Shown: positions 53,995 to 62,385 of the stretch, one piece after another | Numbering within the stretch: the first letter of the stretch is position 1 | How the letters are laid out: each line of letters starts with the position of its first letter | Origin: Chloroflexota bacterium | Lineage (GTDB): Bacteria; Chloroflexota; Anaerolineae; UBA1429 | Length of the DNA: 64,000 bases | NCBI GenBank assembly: GCA_019873625.1 | Contig: JAIOAW010000009.1 | Span: 1-64,000, forward strand | Direction: 5' to 3' | The notes under the pieces: generated by a model | What the model was told of the DNA's origin: nothing | Databases searched by the model: none | The model's input: only the letters and a program-made list of their open reading frames with translations | Position numbers and translations under genes: made by a program

Positions 53995-54126
53995 CTCACA
54001 CCGTAACGGCTATTTTCCCTTCCGGCCGGGCCAACGCGGTTGATTATACGCAGAGCGCGCCCTCTTCACAACCCCTTGTGCGTGGCTGGAACACCCTTAC
54101 CCTCCGCAGCCAAGATCGAGGAGGCT

Positions 54127-55008
54127 ATGGCAGATCACGATATCGAAATCAGCGTCGTCATCCCCGCGTATAACGAGGAGAAAGCGCTCGGCTTTGTATT
54201 GGATGGGATTTTGCGGGCGATGCAGCCCCTGGGCAGGCCGTATGAAATCCTCGTGGTGGATGACGGCTCGACGGACGGCACCTGCGCCGTCTGTGCGCGG
54301 TACCCCGAGGTGCGGCTCATCCGGCACCCGCAGAACCTCGGCACCGGCGCGGCGCGCACCACGGGCGTGCGCGAGGCGCGGGGCCACATCATCGTGATGA
54401 TTGACGCCGACGGCACCTACCCCACCGAGGCCATCCCCCAGATGCTGGAGGCCATCGCCACCTGCGATATGGTTATCGGCGCGCGCGACCGGGAGATGGG
54501 CACGTGGCGGCTCCTCCGCTCCTTTGCCAAAGAGTTCATCCGCCTGCTCGCCTCCTATCTCTTTCGCGTCAGAATCCCCGACCTCAACTCGGGCCTGCGC
54601 GTGATGAAGCGTGACAAAGTGCTCGAGTTCACGCACATCCTGCCCGAAACGCACTCCTGGGTGAGCACGATTACGATGGCCTTCTTGGGGAGCGGCTACC
54701 GCGTCCGCTGGGTGCCCATTTCCTACCACAAGCGCATCGGCAAATCGTCCTTCCACCCCATTCGGGATACGTACAACTATATTACGCTCGTGGTGCGCGC
54801 CGTGATGTATTTCAACCCCCTGCGCGTGTTCTTGCCCCTGAGCCTTTTGCTCCTTGGGGTGGGGTTCGGCAAGGCCATCTATGACATCTTTGCTTACCAT
54901 TTCCATTTCGCTCCCTCCACCGTGATGGTGGTGCTCACGGGCATCCAGATTGGCGCTATGGGCTTGCTCGCCGACCTCATCGTGAAAAAGACGTCTATCA
55001 AGCGTTAG
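54127..55008 (+). CDS. Glycosyltransferase family 2 (dolichyl/polyprenyl-phosphate sugar synthase-like)
   Basis: A 293-residue GT-A enzyme. It has ISVVIPAYNEEKALG, VVDDGSTDGTCA and the DxD-type MIDADGTYP, then two C-terminal hydrophobic segments (about 225-290) that anchor it. This resembles polyprenyl-phosphate mannose/glucose synthases, which supply membrane-linked sugars. The start at 54127 follows GAGGAGG; the open frame to 54040 lacks one. Confidence 0.87.
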   Translation: MADHDIEISVVIPAYNEEKALGFVLDGILRAMQPLGRPYEILVVDDGSTDGTCAVCARYPEVRLIRHPQNLGTGAARTTGVREARGHIIVMIDADGTYPTEAIPQMLEAIATCDMVIGARDREMGTWRLLRSFAKEFIRLLASYLFRVRIPDLNSGLRVMKRDKVLEFTHILPETHSWVSTITMAFLGSGYRVRWVPISYHKRIGKSSFHPIRDTYNYITLVVRAVMYFNPLRVFLPLSLLLLGVGFGKAIYDIFAYHFHFAPSTVMVVLTGIQIGAMGLLADLIVKKTSIKR

Positions 55009-55034
55009 GTGCCGCTCAAAGGGGAGGTTTGTAG

Positions 55035-56462
55035 ATGAAGGTCCTTTTCGTCGCGCCGCCTTTGCCGATGGCCAATACGCCGGCCCAGCCCTTGGGGTTC
55101 GGGTACCTTGCCGCCATCTTGCGGCGCGAAGGGTTCCGCGATGTGGCCATTCTGGATGCCTGTTCGTTGAACCTCTCGGTGGATGAGACGGTGCGAGCCA
55201 TCCGCGAGCAGGCGCCCGATGTGCTCGGCCTCACCACGATGACTCCCTCCGTGAAGAACGCCCTCAAGATCGCCGCAGCGGCCAAGGCAGCCCTGCCCAA
55301 GGTGCGCATCGCCGTGGGCGGGGTGCACGCCACGGTCTGCCCCGACGAGGTGATTTCCCACCCTGCCGTGGACGTGGTGGTGCGCAACGAGGGCGAGTTT
55401 TCCTTCTTGGAGATGATGCGCCGCTGGCAGGAGAACGAACCCCTCGAGGGAATCTTGGGCACCACGCAAAAGATAGACGGCCAGATCGTACACTATCCCC
55501 AAGCCCCGCGCATACTCAACTTGGACGACCTTCCCTTCCCCGCGCGCGACCTGATGACGCCTATGCATATCTACAAGGCGGGCCTATCCTTCCCGCCGCA
55601 CATCCGCATCCGCACGATGTTCTACAGCGCCCGCGGCTGCCCGAATAACTGCGCCTTTTGCTCCACCGCCGCCGTATGGGGCGGCCACCGCTGTGTGATG
55701 CGCAGCGCCGAGAATATGCTGGATGAGATTCAGGAGGTTGTGGAGCGGTTCGGGATTTATGGGTTCGAATTTGCCGACGAGCACACCACGGTGCGGCGCG
55801 ATCGGCTGGAGGCCTTTTGCGAGGGCATCCACAAGCGCAAATTGGAAAAGATCCGTTGGGTGTGCTCCTCCACCGTAAAACAAATAGATTACGAAATGGC
55901 GCGGATGATGAAGGAAGCCGGCTGCTCGATGGTGATGATGGGCGTGGAATCCGGCTCGCCCGAAATCTTGAAAACGCTCAACAAACCCATCCAAGTTGAA
56001 GAGGTCATCCAGGCCTTTGACGCGACGCGCCGCGCGGGCCTGCGGCGCTGCGCCTGCTTTATGATCGGCGCCCCCGGCGAGACGGAACGCACGGTGGACG
56101 AATCCATCGCCCTGGCGCGGCGCATCCGCCCAGAACGCATCTCCCTCAACATCGTTACACCCTACCCGGGCACGGCCTTTTTCGAGCAGTATGTGGATAA
56201 GAGCGCGCCGCTCGACTGGGACCGCGCCTTCAGTTCCGACCCAGACCACCCCGAGCGCGCCGTGATCTTTTACAACATCAGCGGCCTGCCCGATGAGGAA
56301 CTCCAGCGCTTGTGGACCAAGTTCCGCCGCCATACGGAACTCTCGCTCGAGAACCTGCTGAACTTTCGTATGAACATTAACCGGCTGACCAACGCACGCA
56401 ATTGGCGGCACCGCTGGCATAACCTGGTGGCCGCCGTGCGCATCCTGGCGAGCCGCCGCTAA
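55035..56462 (+). CDS. B12-binding radical SAM protein
   Basis: A 475-residue enzyme with an N-terminal cobalamin-binding Rossmann domain (residues about 1-140, LGLTTMTPSVKNALKIA, GGVHATVCPDEVI) and a radical SAM core with GCPNNCAFCS near residue 202. The region VRRAGL... and PYPGTAF fit the P-methyltransferase/hopanoid-type class. It probably methylates or rearranges a lipid or sugar intermediate. GGGGAGG precedes the ATG. Its stop overlaps the convergent glycosyltransferase stop by 4 nt. Confidence 0.88.
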   Translation: MKVLFVAPPLPMANTPAQPLGFGYLAAILRREGFRDVAILDACSLNLSVDETVRAIREQAPDVLGLTTMTPSVKNALKIAAAAKAALPKVRIAVGGVHATVCPDEVISHPAVDVVVRNEGEFSFLEMMRRWQENEPLEGILGTTQKIDGQIVHYPQAPRILNLDDLPFPARDLMTPMHIYKAGLSFPPHIRIRTMFYSARGCPNNCAFCSTAAVWGGHRCVMRSAENMLDEIQEVVERFGIYGFEFADEHTTVRRDRLEAFCEGIHKRKLEKIRWVCSSTVKQIDYEMARMMKEAGCSMVMMGVESGSPEILKTLNKPIQVEEVIQAFDATRRAGLRRCACFMIGAPGETERTVDESIALARRIRPERISLNIVTPYPGTAFFEQYVDKSAPLDWDRAFSSDPDHPERAVIFYNISGLPDEELQRLWTKFRRHTELSLENLLNFRMNINRLTNARNWRHRWHNLVAAVRILASRR

Positions 56463-57616
56463 CGCAGCGAGGCGAGCGACTCGTACAGGCGGAGGTAGGC
56501 GGCGATCATCGCGCGTTGGTCGTAGCGTTGGCGCGCCCAGGTTTGGCCCTCCTGGGCCAGGCGGAGCCTCTCCGCCTCGTTGGCGAGGAGATGGTTCACG
56601 GCCTCGGCCAGGGCGTGCGCATCGCGTGGGGGCACGGTGAGCGCACCGGGGCCGGCCGTCTCGACGCTGGCCCCTGGAGCGCGAGTCGTGATGACGGGGG
56701 TGCCGCAGGCCAGGGCCTCGGCCAAGGGGAGGCCGAACCCCTCGAGGAGGGTGGGGAAGACGAACACATCTGCCAAACTGTAATAGAGGGGCAGTTCCTC
56801 GTCGGGGGCGTAGCCCACCTCCGTCACACGGGAAGCCTGTGCGCCCAGGGCCTCATAAAAGCGGCGGCGGTAGTCCGGCTCCCAGCGGCCCACGATGACG
56901 AGGTGCGCCTCCGGCGCGATGTGGGCCATCGCTTGGGCGAGGTAGATAAGGCCCTTGCGCGGCGTGCCGAACCCCACATAAAGGAGCACGCGCTGGCCCT
57001 CTAGCCCCAAGCGGGCGCGCAGGGCGGAGGCGTCTTTTCGGGAAAAGCGGGCCAGGTCGAGGCCCGTGGGGATGACGGTTACCCGTTCGGGGCGCACGTG
57101 CCCCTCGCTGATGAAGGCCTCGGCGGCGGCTTGGCTCATCGCCGTGAAATGGCTGGCCCGCCGAATCGAGGGGATCTCGGCCCAGCGGCGCGCGGCGCGA
57201 TAGTAGAGGCTGCGGAACATCAGGTCACGCCAAGTTGCGTGATAAGGGAGGCCGCCATCGCTCGTCAACCGTTGGCGAAAGGATTGGTTGAGCATCGCGA
57301 TGAACGGCCCGCGAAAGCGCCAAGCAAAATGGACGTCCAGAAAATGGATGATGTCAAAGGGCTGTTCGGCGTGAAGGCGCGCGATGAGCGGCCCGGCCTG
57401 CCAAGCGTAGCCGATCCAATCGCCGCGCGCGGGGGCTGTGCGATACACTTGGACCCCCGCGATGACTTCGCTTGGCGCGAGGCCCTTGGCCCCACGCGTC
57501 ACGATGGTGACGTGATGCCCGGCCGCGGCCAGGCCGTTCGCCAGGGTCTCTCCAAAGGCCCCCAGGCCCGAAGTGCGCAGGGGCGTGTAATCCAAATTGG
57601 CCAGGCAAATCCTCAC
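56459..57616 (-). CDS. Glycosyltransferase family 4/1
   Basis: A 385-residue GT-B enzyme. The N-terminal domain reads MRICLANLDYTPLRTSGLGAFGETLANGL. The C-terminal domain has LLYVGFGTPRKGLIYLAQAMA, VIVGRWEPDY and the donor-binding VFVFPTLLEGFGLPLAEALACGTPVIT with the E-x7-E motif. The GTG start at 57616 follows AAGGAGGG. It is divergent from the next glycosyltransferase gene by about 43 bp. Confidence 0.9.
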   Translation of the reverse strand: MRICLANLDYTPLRTSGLGAFGETLANGLAAAGHHVTIVTRGAKGLAPSEVIAGVQVYRTAPARGDWIGYAWQAGPLIARLHAEQPFDIIHFLDVHFAWRFRGPFIAMLNQSFRQRLTSDGGLPYHATWRDLMFRSLYYRAARRWAEIPSIRRASHFTAMSQAAAEAFISEGHVRPERVTVIPTGLDLARFSRKDASALRARLGLEGQRVLLYVGFGTPRKGLIYLAQAMAHIAPEAHLVIVGRWEPDYRRRFYEALGAQASRVTEVGYAPDEELPLYYSLADVFVFPTLLEGFGLPLAEALACGTPVITTRAPGASVETAGPGALTVPPRDAHALAEAVNHLLANEAERLRLAQEGQTWARQRYDQRAMIAAYLRLYESLASLR

Positions 57617-57659
57617 AGGCCCTCCTTGAGGTACGCCGCATTATAGAACGGGGTACATT

Positions 57660-58568
57660 ATGGCCGCAACCGGGGCTTGGGCGCCTTCTGTCGTGGCGTG
57701 CGTGCTGAATTATAAACTCCCTGATGTGACGGCCCAATGCGTCGCCTCGCTCTTGGCAAGCGACTATGGCCATCTGCACATCGTCATCATAGATAACGGT
57801 TCGCGCGACGGCTCTGCCGAGGCCCTGCGGGCGCGCTTCCCGCAGGTGGCCATCCTTGAGAGCGACCGGAACCTCTTTTTCGCGGGAGGGATGAACCTAG
57901 GCTTGCGCCACGCCCTGGCCATCGGCGCGGACTATGCTTTGGCGATGAATAACGACACCCTCGTGGCGCCGGATATGGTGAGGCGCCTGGTGGAGGCTGC
58001 CGAAACCCTCTCCCAGGCCGGCATCGTGGCGCCCGTCATCCGCCGCCCCGATGGGCGCCTGTGGGCGGCGGGCAGCCGCGAGCGGAGGCTCTGGCCCTTC
58101 CCCCAGGATATCGCCCGCAGCAAGATGGATTTATCGGGCCAACCGTTCCGTGTGGATTATGTAACGGGCTGCGGTATGCTCATCCGCCGCGACGTCTTGG
58201 AGGCCATCGGCCTTTTCGATGAGGATTACGCGATGTATTATGAAGACGCGGATTTCTGCGCGCGGGCGCGCAGGGCTGGTTATACCATCTGGGTGGAACC
58301 CTCCGCGGAGATGATCCATCTCGTCTCCGCGAGCGCCAAGCGCCAGGCGCCCCAAAGCGCCTATGCCCACACGCGCTACCGGGTGCGCTTTTATCGAGAG
58401 CATCGCCATCCCCTCTGGCGGGCCGGTTTGGGCCTCTTGGCCCTGCAAGAGGGGGCAAGGGCTGTAAAGGAGGGGCTGGCAGGCCAGAGCGAGGTGGCCT
58501 TGGCGCGCCTGCGGGGGTTGAGGGATGGCTTCGGCGATGACCTTGCGCGGGAGGGAACGGAAGGATGA
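57660..58568 (+). CDS. Glycosyltransferase family 2 (rhamnosyltransferase-like)
   Basis: A 302-residue GT-A protein. Sequence features are VVACVLNYKLPDVTAQCVASLL, IVIIDNGSRDGSAEALRA, ALAMNNDTLVAPDM with the DxD-like NDT, and FDEDYAMYYEDADFCARARRAGY near residue 185. It resembles the WbbL/RfbF group. It opens a three-gene set with 4-nt overlaps. The ribosome site is weak. Confidence 0.88.
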   Translation: MAATGAWAPSVVACVLNYKLPDVTAQCVASLLASDYGHLHIVIIDNGSRDGSAEALRARFPQVAILESDRNLFFAGGMNLGLRHALAIGADYALAMNNDTLVAPDMVRRLVEAAETLSQAGIVAPVIRRPDGRLWAAGSRERRLWPFPQDIARSKMDLSGQPFRVDYVTGCGMLIRRDVLEAIGLFDEDYAMYYEDADFCARARRAGYTIWVEPSAEMIHLVSASAKRQAPQSAYAHTRYRVRFYREHRHPLWRAGLGLLALQEGARAVKEGLAGQSEVALARLRGLRDGFGDDLAREGTEG

Positions 58569-59308
58569 TCGAGATCTTTCGAGACCCCGTCAAGACGCCC
58601 CAAGAAAGCCAGGCGGCGTACGACACCCTCTATGCCCGCCACTTTACGGGCGTGCGCACGGGCCAGGTGCCTTCGCGCTACCTGTGGCTTTTGAGCCTCC
58701 TCAAGGCGCATCGCGGCGCGCGCTTGCTCGACGTCTCCAGCGGGAACGGTTATATGCTCAAGGCGGCGGTGGAACACGGCCTCTGGGCCGTGGGGTTGGA
58801 ACTCTCTCCCGTGGGCATCCGCGAGTCGCGCGAACGCGCCCCCCAGGCGCCCGTCTTGTGCGGCGATGCGGAGCGCCTCCCTTTTGCCGATGGGACTTTT
58901 GATTTCGTCACGAACATCGGCTCGCTGGAACATTACCTGCACCCTCACCTGAGCGTGGCGGAGATGGCGCGCGTCCTCAAACCCGGCGGGTTAGCGCTCA
59001 TCCTCGTGCCGAACGCTTATAGCCTGGTAGGGAATGTGAAGTACGTCTGGCGGCATGGGGACGTGTTTATGGACGAGCAACCCGTCCAGCGCTATGCCAC
59101 GCGAGGGGCTTGGGCGCGCCTGCTCGAGGCGAATGGCCTACACGTGGAGCGCGTCATCGGCTACGAACGGGAACTCCCGCGCACCTGGGCTGATTTCAAA
59201 TGGCTGGCTATGCGCCCCCTCAAACTGTTGCGCGCCCTCCTCGCGCCCTTGATGCCCGTCAACCTGGCAGATAGCCTTATCTTTTTCTGCAGGCCCCACG
59301 CGCGATGA
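58565..59308 (+). CDS. SAM-dependent methyltransferase
   Basis: A 247-residue class I methyltransferase. Motif I is RLLDVSSGNGYMLKAAVE. Then LSPVGIRESRERAPQAPVLCGDAERLPFADGTFDFVT and the post-motif HPHLSVAEMARVLKPGGLALILVPN follow. It overlaps the upstream glycosyltransferase by ATGA, preceded by GGAAGG, and the downstream membrane gene by another 4 nt. The acceptor may be a glycolipid or sugar. Confidence 0.88.
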   Translation: MIEIFRDPVKTPQESQAAYDTLYARHFTGVRTGQVPSRYLWLLSLLKAHRGARLLDVSSGNGYMLKAAVEHGLWAVGLELSPVGIRESRERAPQAPVLCGDAERLPFADGTFDFVTNIGSLEHYLHPHLSVAEMARVLKPGGLALILVPNAYSLVGNVKYVWRHGDVFMDEQPVQRYATRGAWARLLEANGLHVERVIGYERELPRTWADFKWLAMRPLKLLRALLAPLMPVNLADSLIFFCRPHAR

Positions 59309-60264
59309 CGGCAAAGGACGATCGCAGTGCCCCCGCCGCTTCCTGGCTCGTACGCACCCTGGCGCGAAGGCCCTCGCGGCCGCTCGTCTGGATCGTCCTA
59401 CTTGCCTCGCTTGCGCTCTTGGGGTATGGCCTGGTGGGCAACTGGCGCGAGTTGAGGGCCTATTCCTGGCGCATTGAGGGGTGGCCTTTGGCCGCCGCCT
59501 GGGTCCTTTTCGCCCTCACGCTGGGGATGGTGATCTTTATCTGGCGGCGCATCTTGCACACGCTCGGAGGAAGTAGCACCTGGCGGCAAGATGCGCGCAT
59601 CTACTGTGCAGCGAACCTTGCCCAACGCCTCCCTACACCCATCTGGTTCTTGGCCGGCCGCGTGCTGATGACGAGCGAGATCGGCATCCCCAAGCGCATC
59701 TCCTCCCTGGCCGTGCTCCTGGAATGGGTGGCCGGCTTTGTGGGGGGCCTCGTCGCGATCTTGGCGCTATTGCCCTTTGAGCAGGCCGGCGGCTTGATGC
59801 CCCGCTATGCCGGGGGCCTCTTGCTCATCGCCGTGCCCTGCCTCATCCTCGTGCTTCAGCCGCGCACCCTGGTCCGCCTGGCGCGTTGGGCGGCGGCCCG
59901 CCTGGGGCACGCCCAGGAGGCGCTCCCCGAGGTCTCCTATCGGCATATGCTCCAATGGGTAGGCCTATGGGTGGCGCCTTGGCTCATCTCCGGCGCGATG
60001 TTCTGCTTTCTGGCGCGGGCCGTCTATGCGCCGGCCTGGGCGCATTGGCCCAGCCTGATACTCATCTGGGTAGCGGGGGGCGTGGTGAGCCGCGTCTCGG
60101 CCTTTGTGCCCGGGGGGCTGCTCTTGCGCGAATTCACCATTGCTATGATGCTTTCGGCGCTTATGCCGATGTCCATCGCAGTGGTCATCGCCCTCGTGAC
60201 ACGGCTGTGGGTGGCTGCGAACGACCTGTTCTGGTTCTTGGCCACGGCGCGGCTCGTCTCGTGA
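59305..60264 (+). CDS. Lysylphosphatidylglycerol synthase/UPF0104-like membrane protein
   Basis: A 319-residue integral membrane protein with about eight hydrophobic segments. The order and the motifs CAANLAQRLPTPIW, RVLMTSEIGIPKR and FVPGGLLLREFTIAMML match the LPG-synthase TM region (UPF0104) found in polysaccharide loci and AglD-like proteins. A flippase or lipid-sugar role is possible. It is the last of the 57660-60264 gene set, with 4-nt overlaps. Confidence 0.83.
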   Translation: MTAKDDRSAPAASWLVRTLARRPSRPLVWIVLLASLALLGYGLVGNWRELRAYSWRIEGWPLAAAWVLFALTLGMVIFIWRRILHTLGGSSTWRQDARIYCAANLAQRLPTPIWFLAGRVLMTSEIGIPKRISSLAVLLEWVAGFVGGLVAILALLPFEQAGGLMPRYAGGLLLIAVPCLILVLQPRTLVRLARWAAARLGHAQEALPEVSYRHMLQWVGLWVAPWLISGAMFCFLARAVYAPAWAHWPSLILIWVAGGVVSRVSAFVPGGLLLREFTIAMMLSALMPMSIAVVIALVTRLWVAANDLFWFLATARLVS

Positions 60265-60267
60265 GGG

Positions 60268-60537
60268 TTAGTCTTTGCGCGCCTTGCGCCATTCTTCGAT
60301 CTTTTCGCGCGGCGTGATGGAGGCCAAGCGCTCCTCTTGCTGGCGCTGGTAGGCCACCTCTTGGGGATCGGGGCCGGACGGCCCACCCCAAGAGAAGGAG
60401 GAGACGACGCGCATCGTCTCCGCGCTGGAGCAAGAGGGGCAAAGGGGTGGGGTCTCTTCGTCCGCACTGACGACGACGCGAGAGAGCCGCGAGAAACGAT
60501 GGCCGCACGTCTTGCAACGATATTCGTAGATCGGCAT
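60268..60537 (-). CDS. FmdB-family zinc-ribbon protein
   Basis: An 89-residue protein beginning MPIYEYRCKTCGHRF with a second CPSC pair near residues 33-36, the FmdB/regulatory zinc-ribbon pattern. The C-terminus is charged and basic. It may regulate gene expression in amide metabolism by analogy with FmdB, but the role is unproven. It is divergent from the alcohol dehydrogenase. Confidence 0.85.
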   Translation of the reverse strand: MPIYEYRCKTCGHRFSRLSRVVVSADEETPPLCPSCSSAETMRVVSSFSWGGPSGPDPQEVAYQRQQEERLASITPREKIEEWRKARKD

Positions 60538-60565
60538 CGGTTCATCACCTCTCTGGCATCCTTGC

Positions 60566-60581
60566 TGCTATAATCATAGCA
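60566..60581. promoter_or_regulatory. Palindromic -10 region between FmdB and alcohol dehydrogenase
   Basis: TGCTATAATCATAGCA is near-symmetric. It contains TATAAT (60569-60574) for the + strand gene and TATGAT on the - strand for FmdB, so both promoters may share this site. No good -35 is visible. Confidence 0.4.
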
Positions 60582-60625
60582 ACTTTTGCCGTATAACCCA
60601 AAAGGGCACACAAAGGAGGCCTTGA

Positions 60626-61633
60626 ATGAAAGCAGCGGTCTTTTATGGTCCAGGCGATGTGCGCCTGGAGGAACGCCCCGAACCCATCCCCGGGCCGGGA
60701 GAAGTGGTGGTGCGCGTGCGCGCCTGCGGCATCTGCGGCACCGATCGCCACATCTACCACGGCGAGTTCGAGACGGTGCCCCCCGTCATCATCGGCCATG
60801 AATTGGCCGGCGAAGTGTACGCCCTCGGCGAAGGCGTGAACGACTTGGCCGTGGGCCAGCCCGTCGCCGTGGACCCCAACATCTACTGCGGCACCTGCCG
60901 CGCCTGCCGGCGGGGCAAAGTGCAGATGTGCGCCAACTTGCAGGCCATCGGGGTAACGCGCGACGGCGGGTTTGCCGAACTCTGCCTTGCGCCGCGCGCC
61001 CAATGCTATCCCCTTCCCCAAGGGGTTAGCATGCTCGAGGGGGCCATGGTAGAACCCCTCGCCTGCTGCGTACACGGTATGGACCTCGCCGGCATCGTGC
61101 CGGGAGATAGGGTGGCCGTCATCGGGGGCGGGGCCATCGGGCAGATGCTCGCGCAACTCGCCCGCTTGAGCGGCGCGGCCTACGTCCTCGTGAGCGACCC
61201 CTTGCCCGAACGCCGCGAGATGGCCCTCCGCCTGGGCGCCGATGCCGCCATAGACCCTACTCACGAAGACCCGATCGCCCCTGGCGGGCCGCTGGAAGGC
61301 GGCGCCGATGTGGTCATCGAGGCCGTGGGGTCGCGGCCCACCACGGCGCAGGCCATCGCCTGGGCCACAGCGGGCGGCACCATCCTCTGGTTCGGCGTTA
61401 CGCCGCCGGGGGAACGCATCGAAGTGGAGCCGAACTTGGTCTTTCAAAAAGAACTGACCATCCGTGGGGCGCGCATCAACCCCCATACGCATGCTCGCGC
61501 GGTGGCCCTCCTGGGGGCGCGGCGCATCCAGGTGGCCCCGCTCATCACCCGCGAGGTTAATCTCGAAGACCTGCCGCAGGTGCTCGCCAGCCCTGCCAGG
61601 CGAGATATCAAGACGGTGGTGTGCCCCGGATGA
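60626..61633 (+). CDS. Zinc-dependent alcohol dehydrogenase
   Basis: A 335-residue MDR-family dehydrogenase. The catalytic zinc ligands are CGICGTDRH near 37 and GHELAGEVY near 58, the structural zinc CGTCRACRRGKVQMC near 91-105, and NAD binding VAVIGGGAIGQMLAQLA. It resembles sorbitol/threonine dehydrogenases acting on sugar alcohols or amino alcohols. AAAGGAGG precedes the ATG. It overlaps the HAD gene by 4 nt. Confidence 0.9.
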   Translation: MKAAVFYGPGDVRLEERPEPIPGPGEVVVRVRACGICGTDRHIYHGEFETVPPVIIGHELAGEVYALGEGVNDLAVGQPVAVDPNIYCGTCRACRRGKVQMCANLQAIGVTRDGGFAELCLAPRAQCYPLPQGVSMLEGAMVEPLACCVHGMDLAGIVPGDRVAVIGGGAIGQMLAQLARLSGAAYVLVSDPLPERREMALRLGADAAIDPTHEDPIAPGGPLEGGADVVIEAVGSRPTTAQAIAWATAGGTILWFGVTPPGERIEVEPNLVFQKELTIRGARINPHTHARAVALLGARRIQVAPLITREVNLEDLPQVLASPARRDIKTVVCPG

Positions 61634-62352
61634 TCCGCGTCGTCCTCCTCGACCTCTTTGGCACCGTGGTGGCCTATGGAGACATCATAACGGGCACGCG
61701 CCTGGCCTGGGAGGGCATTTACCGTGTGCTCTCGCGGCTAGGGGCGCGGGTGCCCTTTGAGGAATTCGCCCGGGAATGGCAGGCCCAGTTCCTGACGCCC
61801 CTTCAGCCAGGCGAGCACACAGGCGAGACGCCCTTCATCAGCAAACTTGTGCGCCTTTTCCGCTCGTATGGCGCGCCGCCTGACCTCGACGCGGCACGCG
61901 AAGCGGTCCTTGCGGCCCTTGCTGGCTGGGATGCGCATACTCTTCTTCCTGAGGATACTCTACCCACTCTCTGTACTCTCCGCGAGCGCGGCTATGGCGT
62001 GGCGCTTGTAACGAACTTTGACCACCCGCCGTACGTGTATGACCTTTTGCGCGAACGGGGCCTAGAGGAGCAGTTCGATGCGATCATCGTCTCCGGCGAG
62101 GTGGGGGTGGATAAACCCGCCCCACAGATCTTTCATCTCGCCCTCCAGGCGTTCAGATGCACGCCGGAAGAGGCCCTCTTTGTGGGAGATAGCCTCGAGG
62201 CCGATATTACCGGCGCCCAGGCCGTGGGCTGCCGGGCCATCCTCATAGATCGGCGCGGCCTGCACAAGGATTTCCCCGGCCCCCGCATCGAACGCCTCGA
62301 TGAACTCTGGCGCTACCTCGCACCGCAAGAAGAAGCGGGGCGCCCTATATAG
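61630..62352 (+). CDS. HAD superfamily hydrolase
   Basis: A 240-residue HAD phosphatase. The nucleophile Asp is in LLDLFGTVV, motif II in VALVTNFDHP, the Lys in GVDKPAPQIF, and the acidic motif IV in VGDSLEADITGAQAVG. The start at 61630 overlaps the alcohol dehydrogenase stop (ATGA). It likely removes phosphate from a sugar phosphate made or used near the dehydrogenase; the substrate is unknown. Confidence 0.88.
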   Translation: MIRVVLLDLFGTVVAYGDIITGTRLAWEGIYRVLSRLGARVPFEEFAREWQAQFLTPLQPGEHTGETPFISKLVRLFRSYGAPPDLDAAREAVLAALAGWDAHTLLPEDTLPTLCTLRERGYGVALVTNFDHPPYVYDLLRERGLEEQFDAIIVSGEVGVDKPAPQIFHLALQAFRCTPEEALFVGDSLEADITGAQAVGCRAILIDRRGLHKDFPGPRIERLDELWRYLAPQEEAGRPI

Positions 62353-62366
62353 GGCACCCCGCTTTG
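62335..62366. terminator. Terminator between HAD hydrolase and phosphofructokinase
   Basis: GCGGGG-C-GCCCTATATAGGGC-A-CCCCGC is a stem with one internal C/A mismatch followed by TTTG. It sits between two convergent genes. Confidence 0.7.
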
Positions 62367-62385
62367 CCTCAGCAAGGCCACGCGC